NCBI GenBank assembly: GCA_029580855.1
Contig: JAKPQH010000015.1
Coordinates: forward strand, 1 to 64,000
Length of the DNA: 64,000 nucleotides
From: a bacterium
GTDB taxonomy: Bacteria > Methylomirabilota > Methylomirabilia > Methylomirabilales > 2-02-FULL-66-22
Direction: 5' to 3'
How positions within the stretch are numbered: the stretch's first letter is position 1; every line of letters starts with the position of its first letter. A model generated the notes under the pieces. The model saw nothing but the letters and a program-made list of their open reading frames with translations, ran no database searches and had not been told where the DNA came from. Below are positions 51,691 through 60,132 of this stretch, one piece after another. The position numbers were made by a program, and so were the translations under genes.

Positions 51691-52794
51691 CTATCGATCG
51701 AAGCTGACGATTTCCACCCACGTGGAGCCCTGGCCCGTCGGAGACTTCTGCAACAGCGTGAGTCCGCCGTCCGGCGCGATGGCGTACGTGGAGATCGTGT
51801 CCGACGCCTCGCCGGCGACGACCAGGAACTTGCCGTTGGGGTGGATGCGGAAGCCGCGCGGCTGCTTTTCGACGCGTGCGCTCGACAGGAACGTGAGCTT
51901 GCCTGTGGCCGGATCGACCCCAAACGTGGCCAGCGTGCTGCCGGTGCGCTCCGCCGCGTACAGGAACCTGCCGTCGGGCGTCAGGTGCAGATCGGACGCC
52001 CAGATGTCGTTCGAGGTGTCGCGCGGCGCCTGCGCCTGCCCGGCCGGCATGCGTGGCGCCCCGGGCCGGAGCGTGCTCCCCGGCGGCAAAGCCGAGGCCT
52101 CGCTCACGGCGGTAAGCAGGCCCGTCTTCCGGTCGAGCGCCAGCGTGATAACGACCGCGGTCATCTCGGTCAGCACATACACGAACCTGTTGTCGTGGGA
52201 GACAACGATGTGTCGCGGTCCGTGGCCGGCTTTCAGTTGCACAAGCGGCGGGGTGTTGGCGGTGAGCGCGCCGGTCCGCGCGTCGAAGCGGAACTGGAAA
52301 ATCTGATCGGTGCCCAGATGCGGCACGAAGACGAAGCGGTTACTCTTGTCGGTGATGATGGCGTGGGCGTGGCGCCCCGTCGGGATCACCTGTTTCGGTT
52401 TGCCGACCTTGCCATTCCTGTCGATGGGGTTGACGCTGACCAGGCTGCCGCCGTAGGACGCACCCAAGAGATACCGTCCCGTCCTGTCCACACAGATGTA
52501 TGGCAGGCTCTCGGCGAGGGGACCCTTCGAGCGCGGAGACAGTGCGCCCGTCCTGCGGTCGATGGCATAGGTGATCGCCGTGAAGGGCCTCGTCCGAACC
52601 GCCGCAACGAGGAACCGCTTGTCCGGGCTGACGCTCATCGGCGAAACCAGCGCACCCGCGGCGACACGTGGACCGGCCTGCAGCCTCCCGTCGCCTGCCA
52701 TCGTGTACGTGCCGATATCCCCGTCCCCGCCATTGGACACGTAGACATACGTTGCCCCCGGCGCGGCGCCTCCGCGCGTCATGTGTGTGGGCAC
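51691..52794 (-). CDS. Lactonase, seven-bladed beta-propeller (6-phosphogluconolactonase-like)
   Basis: A 367-aa protein of the lactonase/YbhE propeller family: ATYVYVSNGGDGDIGTYTM at the start, repeated blades such as MSVSPDKRFLVAAVR, HAIITDKSNRFVFVPHLG, HIVVSHDNRFVYVLTEM and DLHLTPDGRFLYAAERTGS. Members hydrolyse 6-phosphogluconolactone or act on unknown lactones. GTG 52794 is chosen for the preceding AGAGGAG; the longer frame has no ribosome-binding site. No signal peptide is evident. Confidence 0.85.
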   Translation of the reverse strand: MPTHMTRGGAAPGATYVYVSNGGDGDIGTYTMAGDGRLQAGPRVAAGALVSPMSVSPDKRFLVAAVRTRPFTAITYAIDRRTGALSPRSKGPLAESLPYICVDRTGRYLLGASYGGSLVSVNPIDRNGKVGKPKQVIPTGRHAHAIITDKSNRFVFVPHLGTDQIFQFRFDARTGALTANTPPLVQLKAGHGPRHIVVSHDNRFVYVLTEMTAVVITLALDRKTGLLTAVSEASALPPGSTLRPGAPRMPAGQAQAPRDTSNDIWASDLHLTPDGRFLYAAERTGSTLATFGVDPATGKLTFLSSARVEKQPRGFRIHPNGKFLVVAGEASDTISTYAIAPDGGLTLLQKSPTGQGSTWVEIVSFDR

Positions 52795-52842
52795 GGCGCT
52801 CTCCTCTGTCAGCTTTACGGATGCGAGGTGTCCAACGCGGTG

Positions 52843-52872
52843 AGTATCCAGCCGCCTCAACGTGGTTGTCAA
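52843..52872 (-). promoter_or_regulatory. Promoter of the lactonase gene
   Basis: On the minus strand TTGACA (52872-52867), 18-bp spacer, GATACT (52848-52843), in the divergent gap between the lactonase and MFS genes. Confidence 0.45.
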
Positions 52873-52987
52873 CCGGAAAGGATGGCCGGATCTTTGGCCT
52901 TGACACGCCCGTTGCTTCGCGGTACCCACGAACGCGCTCGGTCCGCGTGTCGGCGACGCATCCGAGACATCGATCGGCCGGCTTTGC

Positions 52988-54214
52988 GTGACCGCGCCGC
53001 ACCTCGGCGCTCAAGCCGCGCCGTGGCGACAACGATCCGCCGGACCCACGGTGGGGGTCGCAATTCGTAAGGTCTGGTGGCGACTCGACAACTTTCACCT
53101 GGCGCTGCTGCTCGCGATGTCGCTCCACGCGGGGTTCGCCGGGCTACGCGTCACGCTGTCGCTGTTCGCGCTCAGCCTGCAGGCCTCGCCGTTCACGGTC
53201 GGCCTGATTCTTTCGCTCCTCGCGCTGTTGCCGACGCTGTTCTCGGTGCCCACGGGACGCGCCGTCGACCGCCTTGGCGTCCGCCTGCCGCAACGCGTCG
53301 GCGCCGGATCGGTGTTGCTCGGTCTTGCGCTGGCGTTTCTCGTGCCGCGGCTGGAAATGCTGTATGTTGTGAGCTGTCTCGTCGGCTCGGGGTTCATGCT
53401 GGTGCATATCGCGGTCAACCATATCGCGGGGGTGCTTGGCGGGCCGCGCAGCCGTGCCCGGAATTTCAGCCTGCTGGCGCTCGGCTTTTCGACGTCCGGC
53501 TTTGTTGGACCCATGATCGCCGGCGCCGCCATTGATCGGGTCGGGCACCGTCGCACGTTCCTGATGCTCGGCGGTTTCGCGCTGCTGACGCTAGTCGGCC
53601 TCTTCGTCCGGCGCATCGAGATCCCGCGCCATTACCGCGCGGAATCCACCGACCGGAAACCGCGCTTGAGCGACTTGCTCAAGAACCGCACCCTGCGCTA
53701 TGTGTTCCTGGCGAGCGGGGTGCTGTCGCCGGCGTGGGACCTGTTCACCTTCGTGGTGCCGATCCACGGCTCGCAGATCGGCCTCTCGGCGACGGAGATC
53801 GGCCTCATTCTCGGCTTCTTTGGCGCGGCCATCTTCGCCGTGCGGCTGGCGGTGCCGTTGCTCTTGCACCGTGTCGGCGAATGGCGGATGCTGACGCTCG
53901 CGATGCTGTCCGCAGGCGCGACGTATTTCGTCTTCCCCCTCATCCACGGCCTGCCCCCGCTGCTGGCCCTCTCGTTCATCCTCGGCTTCGGTCTGGGCGG
54001 CGCGCAGCCGATGATCATGTCGCTCCTCGCCGGCAAGGCGCCCGCCGGCCGTGTCGCCGAGGCCATCGGCGTGCGCTCGCTGATCATCAACATGAGCCAG
54101 ACCGGAATGCCGTTGCTCTTTGGCGGGCTCGGCGGGGCGCTCGGTATGACCCCGGTGTTCTGGGCCATGGGCGCATGCTTGATCGTCAGCGGCTTCGTCG
54201 CGCGCAGGTGGTAG
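52988..54214 (+). CDS. MFS transporter
   Basis: A 408-aa major facilitator with 12 predicted membrane segments. After helix 2 comes SVPTGRAVDRLGVRLPQR, the family's G-x-x-x-D-R-x-G-R-R-type loop, and the second half has GLGGAQPMIMSLLAGKAPAGRVAEAIGVRS. The start is GTG 52988 or GTG 53051; the second gives a shorter, more typical N-terminus. Substrate unknown. Confidence 0.85.
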   Translation: MTAPHLGAQAAPWRQRSAGPTVGVAIRKVWWRLDNFHLALLLAMSLHAGFAGLRVTLSLFALSLQASPFTVGLILSLLALLPTLFSVPTGRAVDRLGVRLPQRVGAGSVLLGLALAFLVPRLEMLYVVSCLVGSGFMLVHIAVNHIAGVLGGPRSRARNFSLLALGFSTSGFVGPMIAGAAIDRVGHRRTFLMLGGFALLTLVGLFVRRIEIPRHYRAESTDRKPRLSDLLKNRTLRYVFLASGVLSPAWDLFTFVVPIHGSQIGLSATEIGLILGFFGAAIFAVRLAVPLLLHRVGEWRMLTLAMLSAGATYFVFPLIHGLPPLLALSFILGFGLGGAQPMIMSLLAGKAPAGRVAEAIGVRSLIINMSQTGMPLLFGGLGGALGMTPVFWAMGACLIVSGFVARRW

Positions 54215-54459
54215 TGCGGCGCCCGGGGTCGCCCACCGCGGGCGGGCGCCCATACTTCCGTCGCGCGCCGGCAGGTAGAAGGGTGGGACGCCTGGGGTCT
54301 CGTCGGCGTCGACGAAGCCGCAGCCCGTGCGTCGGAGCTCTCCGCTCCCCGCGGATTCCCGGCATGTCACTCCCGGCGGCGTGGTAGGAAGTTCCTGCTT
54401 GACGACGGACGCGCCTGCTGCTCAAATGCAGCCATCGACACCCGACGGAGCCCTGGCCG

Positions 54460-55758
54460 ATGCTCGATCTCGCGACGCGTGCCCACAATCATTCCTACCG
54501 GATCGACCCCGTCCTCCGGTCGCTGCTCGACACCGACTTCTACAAGTTTTTGATGCTCCAGTTCATCTGGCTCCACTATCGCGAGGTGCCCGTCACGTTC
54601 TCGCTCATCAACCGGACGGCGAACGTCCGTCTGGCCGACATGATCCCCGAGGCGGACCTGCGCGCACAACTGGATCATGCGCGCACCCTTCGTTTCACCA
54701 AGTCCGAGCTGATCTGGCTGGCGGGCAACACATTCTACGGTCAGTCCGGCATGTTCCGGCCGGACTTCCTGGCGTGGCTGGCGTCGTACCAGCTCCCGTC
54801 GTACCAGCTCGCCGTCAAGGACGGTCAGTACGAGCTGACGTTTTCCGGGCCCTGGGCAGAGGTCACGCTGTGGGAGATCCCCGCCGTCGCGATCGTGAAC
54901 ACCCTGCGGAACCGGCAGGGGCTCTACCGCCTGTCCCGCTTCGAGCTGGACGTCCTCTACTCGCAGGCCAAGACCAACCTGTGGCGGAATCTCTTGCAGC
55001 TTCGGGAGGCGGGGCTTTCGGGGCTGGCGGATTTCGGCACCCGGCGCCGCCACGATTACCTGTACCACGAATGGGCGGTGCTCGCGACCCGGGACGTGCT
55101 GGGGACGGCCTTCAGCGGCACCTCCAACGTCCTCCTCGCCATGCGGCACGACATCGAGGCCATCGGAACAAACGGTCACGAACTGCCCATGGTGGTCGCG
55201 ACGCTGGCGCGGACGCCGGAGGACCTGCGGGCCTCGCAGTACGAGGTGCTGGCCCGCTGGCAAGAGACCTACGGCGGGCACTTACTCATCTCGCTGCCCG
55301 ACACGTACGGCACCACGCAGTTCCTGACCGGCGCCCCGGACTGGGTCGCCGACTGGACCGGTCTTCGTATCGACTCCAAGGAGCCCGTCGCAGGCGGCGA
55401 AGAGGCCATCACCTGGTGGAGCATGCGCGGCCGCGATCCGCGCTCCAAGTTGATCCTGTTCTCCGACGGGCTCGACACCACCACGATGATTGCTCTGCAC
55501 CATCACTTCCGCGGCCGGGTCCGGACCGGTTTCGGCTGGGGCACGCTCCTCACCAACGACTTTCGGGGCTGCCACCCCCGCGGCGCCGACGACCTCGATC
55601 CGATCAGCCTGATCTGCAAGGTCACGGAGGCCAACGGCCGCCCCGCCGTCAAGCTGTCCGACAACGACGCCAAGCCGACCGGGCCGCCCGACGAGATCGA
55701 GCGGTACCGCGCGGTCTTCGGCCGGAGCGGCGTCACGCACCGCCCCGTCCTGGTCTGA
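54460..55758 (+). CDS. pncB: Nicotinate phosphoribosyltransferase
   Basis: Converts nicotinate and PRPP to nicotinate mononucleotide in NAD salvage. The 432-aa protein has SLLDTDFYKFLMLQFIWLHY at the N-terminus, the EIPAVAIVNTL loop, DFGTRRRHDYLYHEWAVLA (phosphoribosyl site), AFSGTSNVLLAM, and DGLDTTTMIALHHHFRGRV near the C-terminus. Homologues are usually 390-440 aa. No other NAD gene is adjacent; about 245 bp of unassigned DNA precedes it. Confidence 0.92.
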   Translation: MLDLATRAHNHSYRIDPVLRSLLDTDFYKFLMLQFIWLHYREVPVTFSLINRTANVRLADMIPEADLRAQLDHARTLRFTKSELIWLAGNTFYGQSGMFRPDFLAWLASYQLPSYQLAVKDGQYELTFSGPWAEVTLWEIPAVAIVNTLRNRQGLYRLSRFELDVLYSQAKTNLWRNLLQLREAGLSGLADFGTRRRHDYLYHEWAVLATRDVLGTAFSGTSNVLLAMRHDIEAIGTNGHELPMVVATLARTPEDLRASQYEVLARWQETYGGHLLISLPDTYGTTQFLTGAPDWVADWTGLRIDSKEPVAGGEEAITWWSMRGRDPRSKLILFSDGLDTTTMIALHHHFRGRVRTGFGWGTLLTNDFRGCHPRGADDLDPISLICKVTEANGRPAVKLSDNDAKPTGPPDEIERYRAVFGRSGVTHRPVLV

Positions 55759-55805
55759 GCCCGAACGCCGCGACACACGAAGCGCAAGACGCACAAGGGG
55801 TTCAA

Positions 55806-56053
55806 CGAAGGGCGGATACGGCTTCGCGCGACCCGCTCCAGGGTGTTCTCCAACTCGCGGACGTTGCCGGGCCAGTCGTACGCGGTCAGTGCGTCGAGAC
55901 ACGTCGAATCCAGGATGAACCGCGGAAGAGCCAAGCGCTCCTTCAGGTGATTCCCGCCGGCCCGGCGAACCATCCGCTCCTGCGGCACGCGCGGAAGCTT
56001 GGCCTGCACCGCGGCGGAGACGTCGCCGATCTCATCCGGGAAGGTTGATCAAC
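55806..56053 (-). pseudogene. Remnant of a sigma-54-dependent activator (AAA+ domain)
   Basis: Minus-strand frame reading TFPDEIGDVSAAVQAKLPRV then PQERMVRRAGG, an obvious copy of the Walker B/sensor region of NtrC-type AAA+ domains, followed about 15 residues later by YDWPGNVRELENTLERVA, the family's WPGNVREL motif. In intact proteins these are separated by some 80-90 residues, so there is an internal deletion; the Walker A half and any HTH are also missing. Confidence 0.8.
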
Positions 56054-56118
56054 TCTTCAAATTTTCAAGACGCGGAGCATCGGCGCGCATGGTGTCGCAT
56101 TGCGATATGGAATATTCT

Positions 56119-56135
56119 CATTGCACATTGCAATG
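56119..56135. repeat. Small palindrome in AT-rich gap
   Basis: CATTGCA / TGCAATG with a 3-base centre, in an AT-rich stretch (56040-56135) unlike its surroundings. Could be the former operator or promoter region of the decayed activator gene. Confidence 0.3.
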
Positions 56136-56217
56136 GGGCCCTTGCAAGGACGCCTCGCTCGTCCGCCCGCGTGCCCGCACCCCCGCCGAGCCTCGGCGTC
56201 CGGACGGCCGCGCGGGC

Positions 56218-57051
56218 TCACCGGGTACGCTGCGCCGTGACGGCGCCGTCCGAGGGCTTTAAGCCGCCGAGCTCGACGAGGTACGCTGACTGGTGCGCGT
56301 CGTACCGTACGCTATACCTCGTTGGGTAGTAACCGGGGAAACTGTACCGGGCCGGCGTTTTCACCGGCCAGGTGACATTGGGCTGAGTCAGGAAGAAGGC
56401 GTGCGCGACCATCGGCTCCAAGAAGGTGAGCCGGCCCCGGTAGTAGCCGTAGATGAAGGTGGCGGTGAACGGCGTGCCGTGGAACTCGGGGCCGCTCGCA
56501 TCGATGGCATGGACACCCATCTTGTCCACCGCTGTCTCGCGGATGACATCGTACCCAGCCGGGACCAACGTCCTATCGGCGACCGTGGTCGCCGGATCGG
56601 TTGGGCCCGTGAAGGCGACCTGCGCCATCTCGGCTGCGTTGATCATATAGAAGTGGAAGTCGAAATGCGGCACCGTGTATACCTGCGGCGGGGGATGCCC
56701 GTGCGGTTGCCAGTCAACGACCACGGCCTGGTACCCGGTCTTCCCCACGCCCGCCGGCATGGGGAGCGCATACTCCCATTGTCCCTCCGCATTCGCCGGA
56801 TTGAGCGCCGTCGGCAAGCCGGTGAGAGCATCGCGGCTCAACGTCACCGCGAGTGCGAGCGGGATGCCTGCCGCGTCGGTGCGCACGAGGACCCGGGCGG
56901 TGCCCTGCCCGATGGGGACCGCGGGGCCTTCGGACGTGGTTCCGGTCGGCGCCGCACCCGCAAAGCCGTTCCTCGCCGCCCCAACCGTGCCAATCGCGAC
57001 CACGACGAGCATCAGACTCATTCGGGCCGCCCACTGCGTGAACCGTGCCAT
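56218..57051 (-). CDS. Exported TTHB210-like (DUF5602-type) protein
   Basis: A 277-aa secreted protein: signal peptide at 1-30 (SLMLVVVAIGTVGAARNGFA), then a domain with TVPHFDFHFYMINAAEM (His-rich, typical of the TTHB210-like family), PAGYDVIRETAVDKMGVHAID and ATFIYGYYRGRLTFLEPMV. Function unknown. ATG 57051 is set by GGGAGGAAAG. A terminator and candidate small RNA lie about 230-340 bases upstream on the same strand. Confidence 0.72.
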   Translation of the reverse strand: MARFTQWAARMSLMLVVVAIGTVGAARNGFAGAAPTGTTSEGPAVPIGQGTARVLVRTDAAGIPLALAVTLSRDALTGLPTALNPANAEGQWEYALPMPAGVGKTGYQAVVVDWQPHGHPPPQVYTVPHFDFHFYMINAAEMAQVAFTGPTDPATTVADRTLVPAGYDVIRETAVDKMGVHAIDASGPEFHGTPFTATFIYGYYRGRLTFLEPMVAHAFFLTQPNVTWPVKTPARYSFPGYYPTRYSVRYDAHQSAYLVELGGLKPSDGAVTAQRTR

Positions 57052-57279
57052 GGCTCTTTCCTCCCGTGTCGCTGTGTGACGCGACTCGCCATTCTGGGTT
57101 CCGGGCGCCGCATCCTGCCTGGCACCTGTGCCGCCAGCGCCGCTTGGACTCCCGTGGTTTCCTCGGCAGGTCCCGGCGCGCTCGCCCTGCGTGCGGCTCG
57201 CGTCCCGCCCGGTGCGGAATGCGCGCGCGCCGGTTCCGTCGAGCACCTGTGGGTGCGCGTAACGCAGCGCTGGTGGAAC

Positions 57280-57390
57280 AAAAAACCCTGCCGGAGGAAC
57301 TCGCGTCCTCCTGCAGGGCTCGCATTGCCCGTCCTTCCCTATGCTCGTCGTGGGAAGGCGAACTCACTCGGCTGTTGAGCCGACCGTGAG
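57280..57390 (-). ncRNA. Candidate three-hairpin small RNA ending in an intrinsic terminator
   Basis: Reading the minus strand from 57390: hairpin 1 (57390-57363, CTCAC-GG-TCGGCT / AGCCGA-GTGAG), hairpin 2 (57358-57333, CCTTCCC / GGGAAGG, 12-base loop), hairpin 3 (57318-57286, CCCTGC-A-GGAGGA / TCCTCC-G-GCAGGG) followed by six T. A promoter-like pair places the start almost exactly at the first base of hairpin 1. I do not recognise an RNA family. It may be a free RNA or an attenuated leader of the exported protein gene downstream. Confidence 0.5.
57286..57318 (-). terminator. Intrinsic terminator of the candidate small RNA
   Basis: 12 paired bases with one mismatch, 7-base loop, then TTTTTT on the minus strand (57285-57280). 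It is the best intrinsic terminator in the accessory region. Confidence 0.7.
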
Positions 57391-57396
57391 GCGTTC

Positions 57397-57425
57397 ATTT
57401 TTTTTCGCCATGCCGCCCTTGTCAA
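57397..57425 (-). promoter_or_regulatory. Promoter of the candidate small RNA
   Basis: On the minus strand TTGACA (57425-57420), 17-bp spacer, AAAAAT (57402-57397). The -35 is perfect, the -10 matches four of six. An 8-T run (plus strand) overlaps the -10. Confidence 0.4.
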
Positions 57426-57520
57426 CATATTTCCGTTGCAGTCGGCGCGGCCGTGTATTGTCGGGAACCGCAGGGCACACGAAGGTTGCCGCCCATCCCA
57501 CTCTATCGCCCCTATCCTTA

Positions 57521-57880
57521 CGCGACGTTGCCACATTTGGCACGTTATCGGGAGGCGCCCCCACTCGGCTGCCGCCGTGGTGGCAGCACGTCGGGCGGCC
57601 TTCGGGGTCGCGTGGCGGCGGACGCCGAGCATGGGCGCGAGGGTTCGGCGCGCCGCGCTCTGCCGTTGGTACGATCGGATCCTCCCGACGACTCTCGGCC
57701 CGCTTCGCCTCCACCCTGCGGAATGGTGCGGGGTGCCAGCGACATCTGGCCGGCGGTGACGGCGCGCCACGGGGTGAGATCCGCAGGGAACGTCCCCGCG
57801 TACGAGGCGATATCCCGCAGTCGCCGTGCGGAATGGTAGAGGTGTGATCGTCCATATTGCAATAAATGTGACAACGTCCC
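57521..57880. mobile_element. Possible 360-bp non-autonomous element bounded by repeat copies B and C
   Basis: Copy B (57521-57552, forward: GACGTTGCCACATTT then CACGTTATC) and copy C (57851-57880, reverse: GGGACGTTGTCACATTT then TGCAATAT) face each other as imperfect terminal inverted repeats. No intact gene lies between. This has the form of a miniature element or a deleted insertion sequence. Confidence 0.45.
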
Positions 57881-58205
57881 TTAAAATGGGATTTCTGACC
57901 AATTTCCACGATTCGGTGGTCCGGCTCTTGTACATGAACGGTCCGGTCCCGGAGAAATTGCCGACCGGCGTCGGATCGTCTCGGTATTGGTCGACGGCCT
58001 TCTTGCTGGTGTTGAGGTTCCCGCCTCCAGCGACCGACGCTCGGAGAGTTTCGGAGGAACGGTGTGATCATCGAGCACCACCGTTTCTTTGATGGCCGAA
58101 GTCCTCAGGCTGAGAAGATCGGCCGGCGAAAAGACAATGCGCTTCAAAGTCGTCTTCACGTCTTCTGTGGAACTTGACTCCTTGTATGTTCCGAGCAGCA
58201 GGTTC
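57881..58205. other. Unassigned accessory DNA
   Basis: About 325 bases between repeat copy C and the IS110 upstream hairpin. Frames on both strands are open in places but show no recognisable protein, ribosome-binding site or RNA. Confidence 0.4.
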
Positions 58206-58210
58206 CCGGC

Positions 58211-58296
58211 TATAGTGCGGTCCGACGCGGGCCGTGATAGATCGCTCGCTCCTCGGTCGCGAGCGGCCGACGGAAAGCGCGGGTCATCACGGCCCG
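58211..58296 (+). promoter_or_regulatory. Nested hairpin upstream of the IS110 remnant
   Basis: A TATAGT box (58211-58216) precedes an 11-bp perfect inverted repeat, CGGGCCGTGAT at 58228-58238 and ATCACGGCCCG at 58286-58296, which encloses a smaller one (CGCTCG / CGAGCG). IS110-group elements encode a structured bridge RNA in the non-coding left end just before the transposase, so this may be a remnant of it. Identification rests only on position and shape. Confidence 0.35.
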
Positions 58297-58370
58297 TCCC
58301 TCCACAGTCCGGACAGTCGCCCGGGCCGCCGAGCCCGCAGCCTGCAAGGCCGGGCACTCGGGAGGCGCAC

Positions 58371-59250
58371 CTGACCGCAGACCCCGTGGTCGTCGGCATC
58401 GAGGTGGCCGAGCCTACCTTGGACGTCGGGATCCACCCATCCCCGGACCGCTGGCACGTGCCGTACCCCGAGGCCGGCGTGGCGGCCCTGGCGGCCGCCG
58501 CCCTACCCGTGGGGGTCGGGACTCCCCGCGAGGCCCGGGACTTCGCCACGGCGCTGGGGCACCTGGCGAAGACGGATGCGCTCGACGCGGCGGGCCTGGC
58601 CCACTTCGCCGCCGCGGTTCCGCCGGCAATCGGCCCGGTGGCGGATGCGGCCACCCCGCACCTGGCGGCTCTGGGCACCCCGCGCCGCCACTTCATTGCG
58701 ATGCGCACCGCGGCGCAGAACCGGCTGGCCACCACCCCCACGGCGTTGCGCACGGAGGTGCGCGCCCACCTCCGCTGGCTCGAACGCCGGCGGGCGGGCC
58801 TCGACACGGATCTGGACCAGGCGATCCGCGCCCATCCGGGCGGGCGCCCGCAGACGGACCTGCGGCGCAGGGTGCCGGGGGTGGGGCCGATCGTGGCCCG
58901 GACGCGGCTCGCGGAGCTGCCCGAGCGCGGGACGCTGTCGCCCAAGGCCGGCGCCGCGCTGGCCGGCTCGGCGCCGCTCAGCCGGGACAGCGGCCTGTTC
59001 CGGGGCCGGCGCCGGGTCGGGGGTGGGCGGGCCGCCGTGCGCGCCGTGCTCTCCCAGGGGGGCTCTGGCCGCCGTCCGATACCACCCGGTGCTCCGTGCC
59101 TGCTACGCGCGCCGGCGGGCGGCGGGAAAGGTGCCCCCAGTCGCCTTGCCGGCCTGGATGTCCCAGCTCCTCCCGATCCTGCACGCGATGGTCACACATC
59201 CGCAACCGTGGACCCCGACTCATGTCGCGACGCGTCAAAGACCCTGTTGA
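58371..59250 (+). pseudogene. IS110-family transposase, deleted and frameshifted
   Basis: N-terminal DEDD region: VVVGIEVAEPTLDVGI (usually GIDVSK), then directly LPVGVGTPREARDFATALGHLAKTDALDA; some 30-40 residues with the E-A-T-G-G catalytic segment are gone. The transposase_20 part follows (VPGVGPIVARTRLAELPERG ... GGGRAAVRAVL). Near 59055, at a run of six G, the similarity jumps to another frame (ALAAVRYHPVLRACYARRRA ... LLPILHAMVTHPQPW). So a large internal deletion plus a frameshift: inactive. Confidence 0.85.
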
Positions 59251-59257
59251 CAGGACA

Positions 59258-59441
59258 CACAATCGCTTTGCGCAGGTTGAAGGTGTAGGTCATCCCATCG
59301 GAGGAGACGGCCCAGCTCGTGGCCAAGCTCGAGACGGTGGGCAGCTTGGGCTTCCTTGGAGCCGCGCGCATCCGCAGGACGTACTTTGGTGACTGCGAGC
59401 CGACGTTGGCGTTGGTTCGGGAAGCGGAGACGTCGAACATG
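59258..59441 (-). pseudogene. Fragment of an ABC transporter solute-binding protein (SBP_bac_5 type)
   Basis: Minus-strand frame with SSLATSWAVSSDGMTYTFNL then RKAI, matching the L-A-x-S-W-x-x-S-x-D-G-x-T-Y-T-F-x-L-R motif of peptide/nickel-type binding proteins, preceded by weaker similarity from MFDVSASRTN. Similarity ends about 10 bases from the IS110 remnant, so the insertion or a later deletion probably removed the rest. Confidence 0.6.
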
Positions 59442-60132
59442 GAGGGAGGACCATGCCCCGCTTGCCGCTGGGTTCCGCCGCGGTCGGCCTTTTCGCGGTC
59501 AATGGCTTTCATGTAGATGAGATTCGCCGGGCCGCGGCGCCGGCGCTGGCACCGCCGCCGGAGCGGCGCCGCGGCAGAGCCGGACGCGGGGGCAAGCGCC
59601 AGAACGACTACGACGATGAGGCCGGGGGCCCCTGACGCACTGCGGAGTCGCCGTTCCAAAGCTCGCCCCCAGCGTTGGGGGACACGCCCCGTCACGCCGG
59701 CACGCTGGCGCCCTTCCTCCTTTCGCGCGGCGGTCGAAGGGGAGAACGTTGCGGCCGGAGACCGTATCAGTTTCGAGGGACACGGTCGATACAGAGACGG
59801 GGCGCGTGGGCGGGGCGCGGACACCATAACGTGCATAACATGGCAACGTCCCCTACGTTCGTCCCCTGTGTTCGAGTGTCGGCGGTGTCTGCCGCCGCGC
59901 CGCCGAATGCCCCTGGTCCCAGCGTCCGGCCCTCGGCGCCAGCGTCTCCCTCCCGGCCGTCGCGCGGCTTGGAGACCAGGCGGCGTTATGTCGGTCACGC
60001 AGAAACGGGTCCGCTTTCGCAAGGCGATCCAGGGTAAGACTTGACCCGCCATGGTGGGACTGATAGCGTGCACGCCCACGTGGTCGTAGCAGCGGAAGGG
60101 GAAACGGCGGCGCGGCGGAGAGGAGGTGTCGG
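59442..60132. other. Unassigned DNA upstream of the aldo/keto reductase
   Basis: About 690 bases without a convincing gene. It holds repeat copy D (59822-59854) and, close to the reductase, a weak promoter-like pair TTGACC (60041-60046), 17 bp, TAGCGT (60064-60069). Confidence 0.4.
59822..59854 (-). repeat. Dispersed ~30-bp repeat, copy D
   Basis: Minus strand AGGGGACGTTGCCATGTTA then GCACGTTATGG. Closest to copies A and B. Confidence 0.55.
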
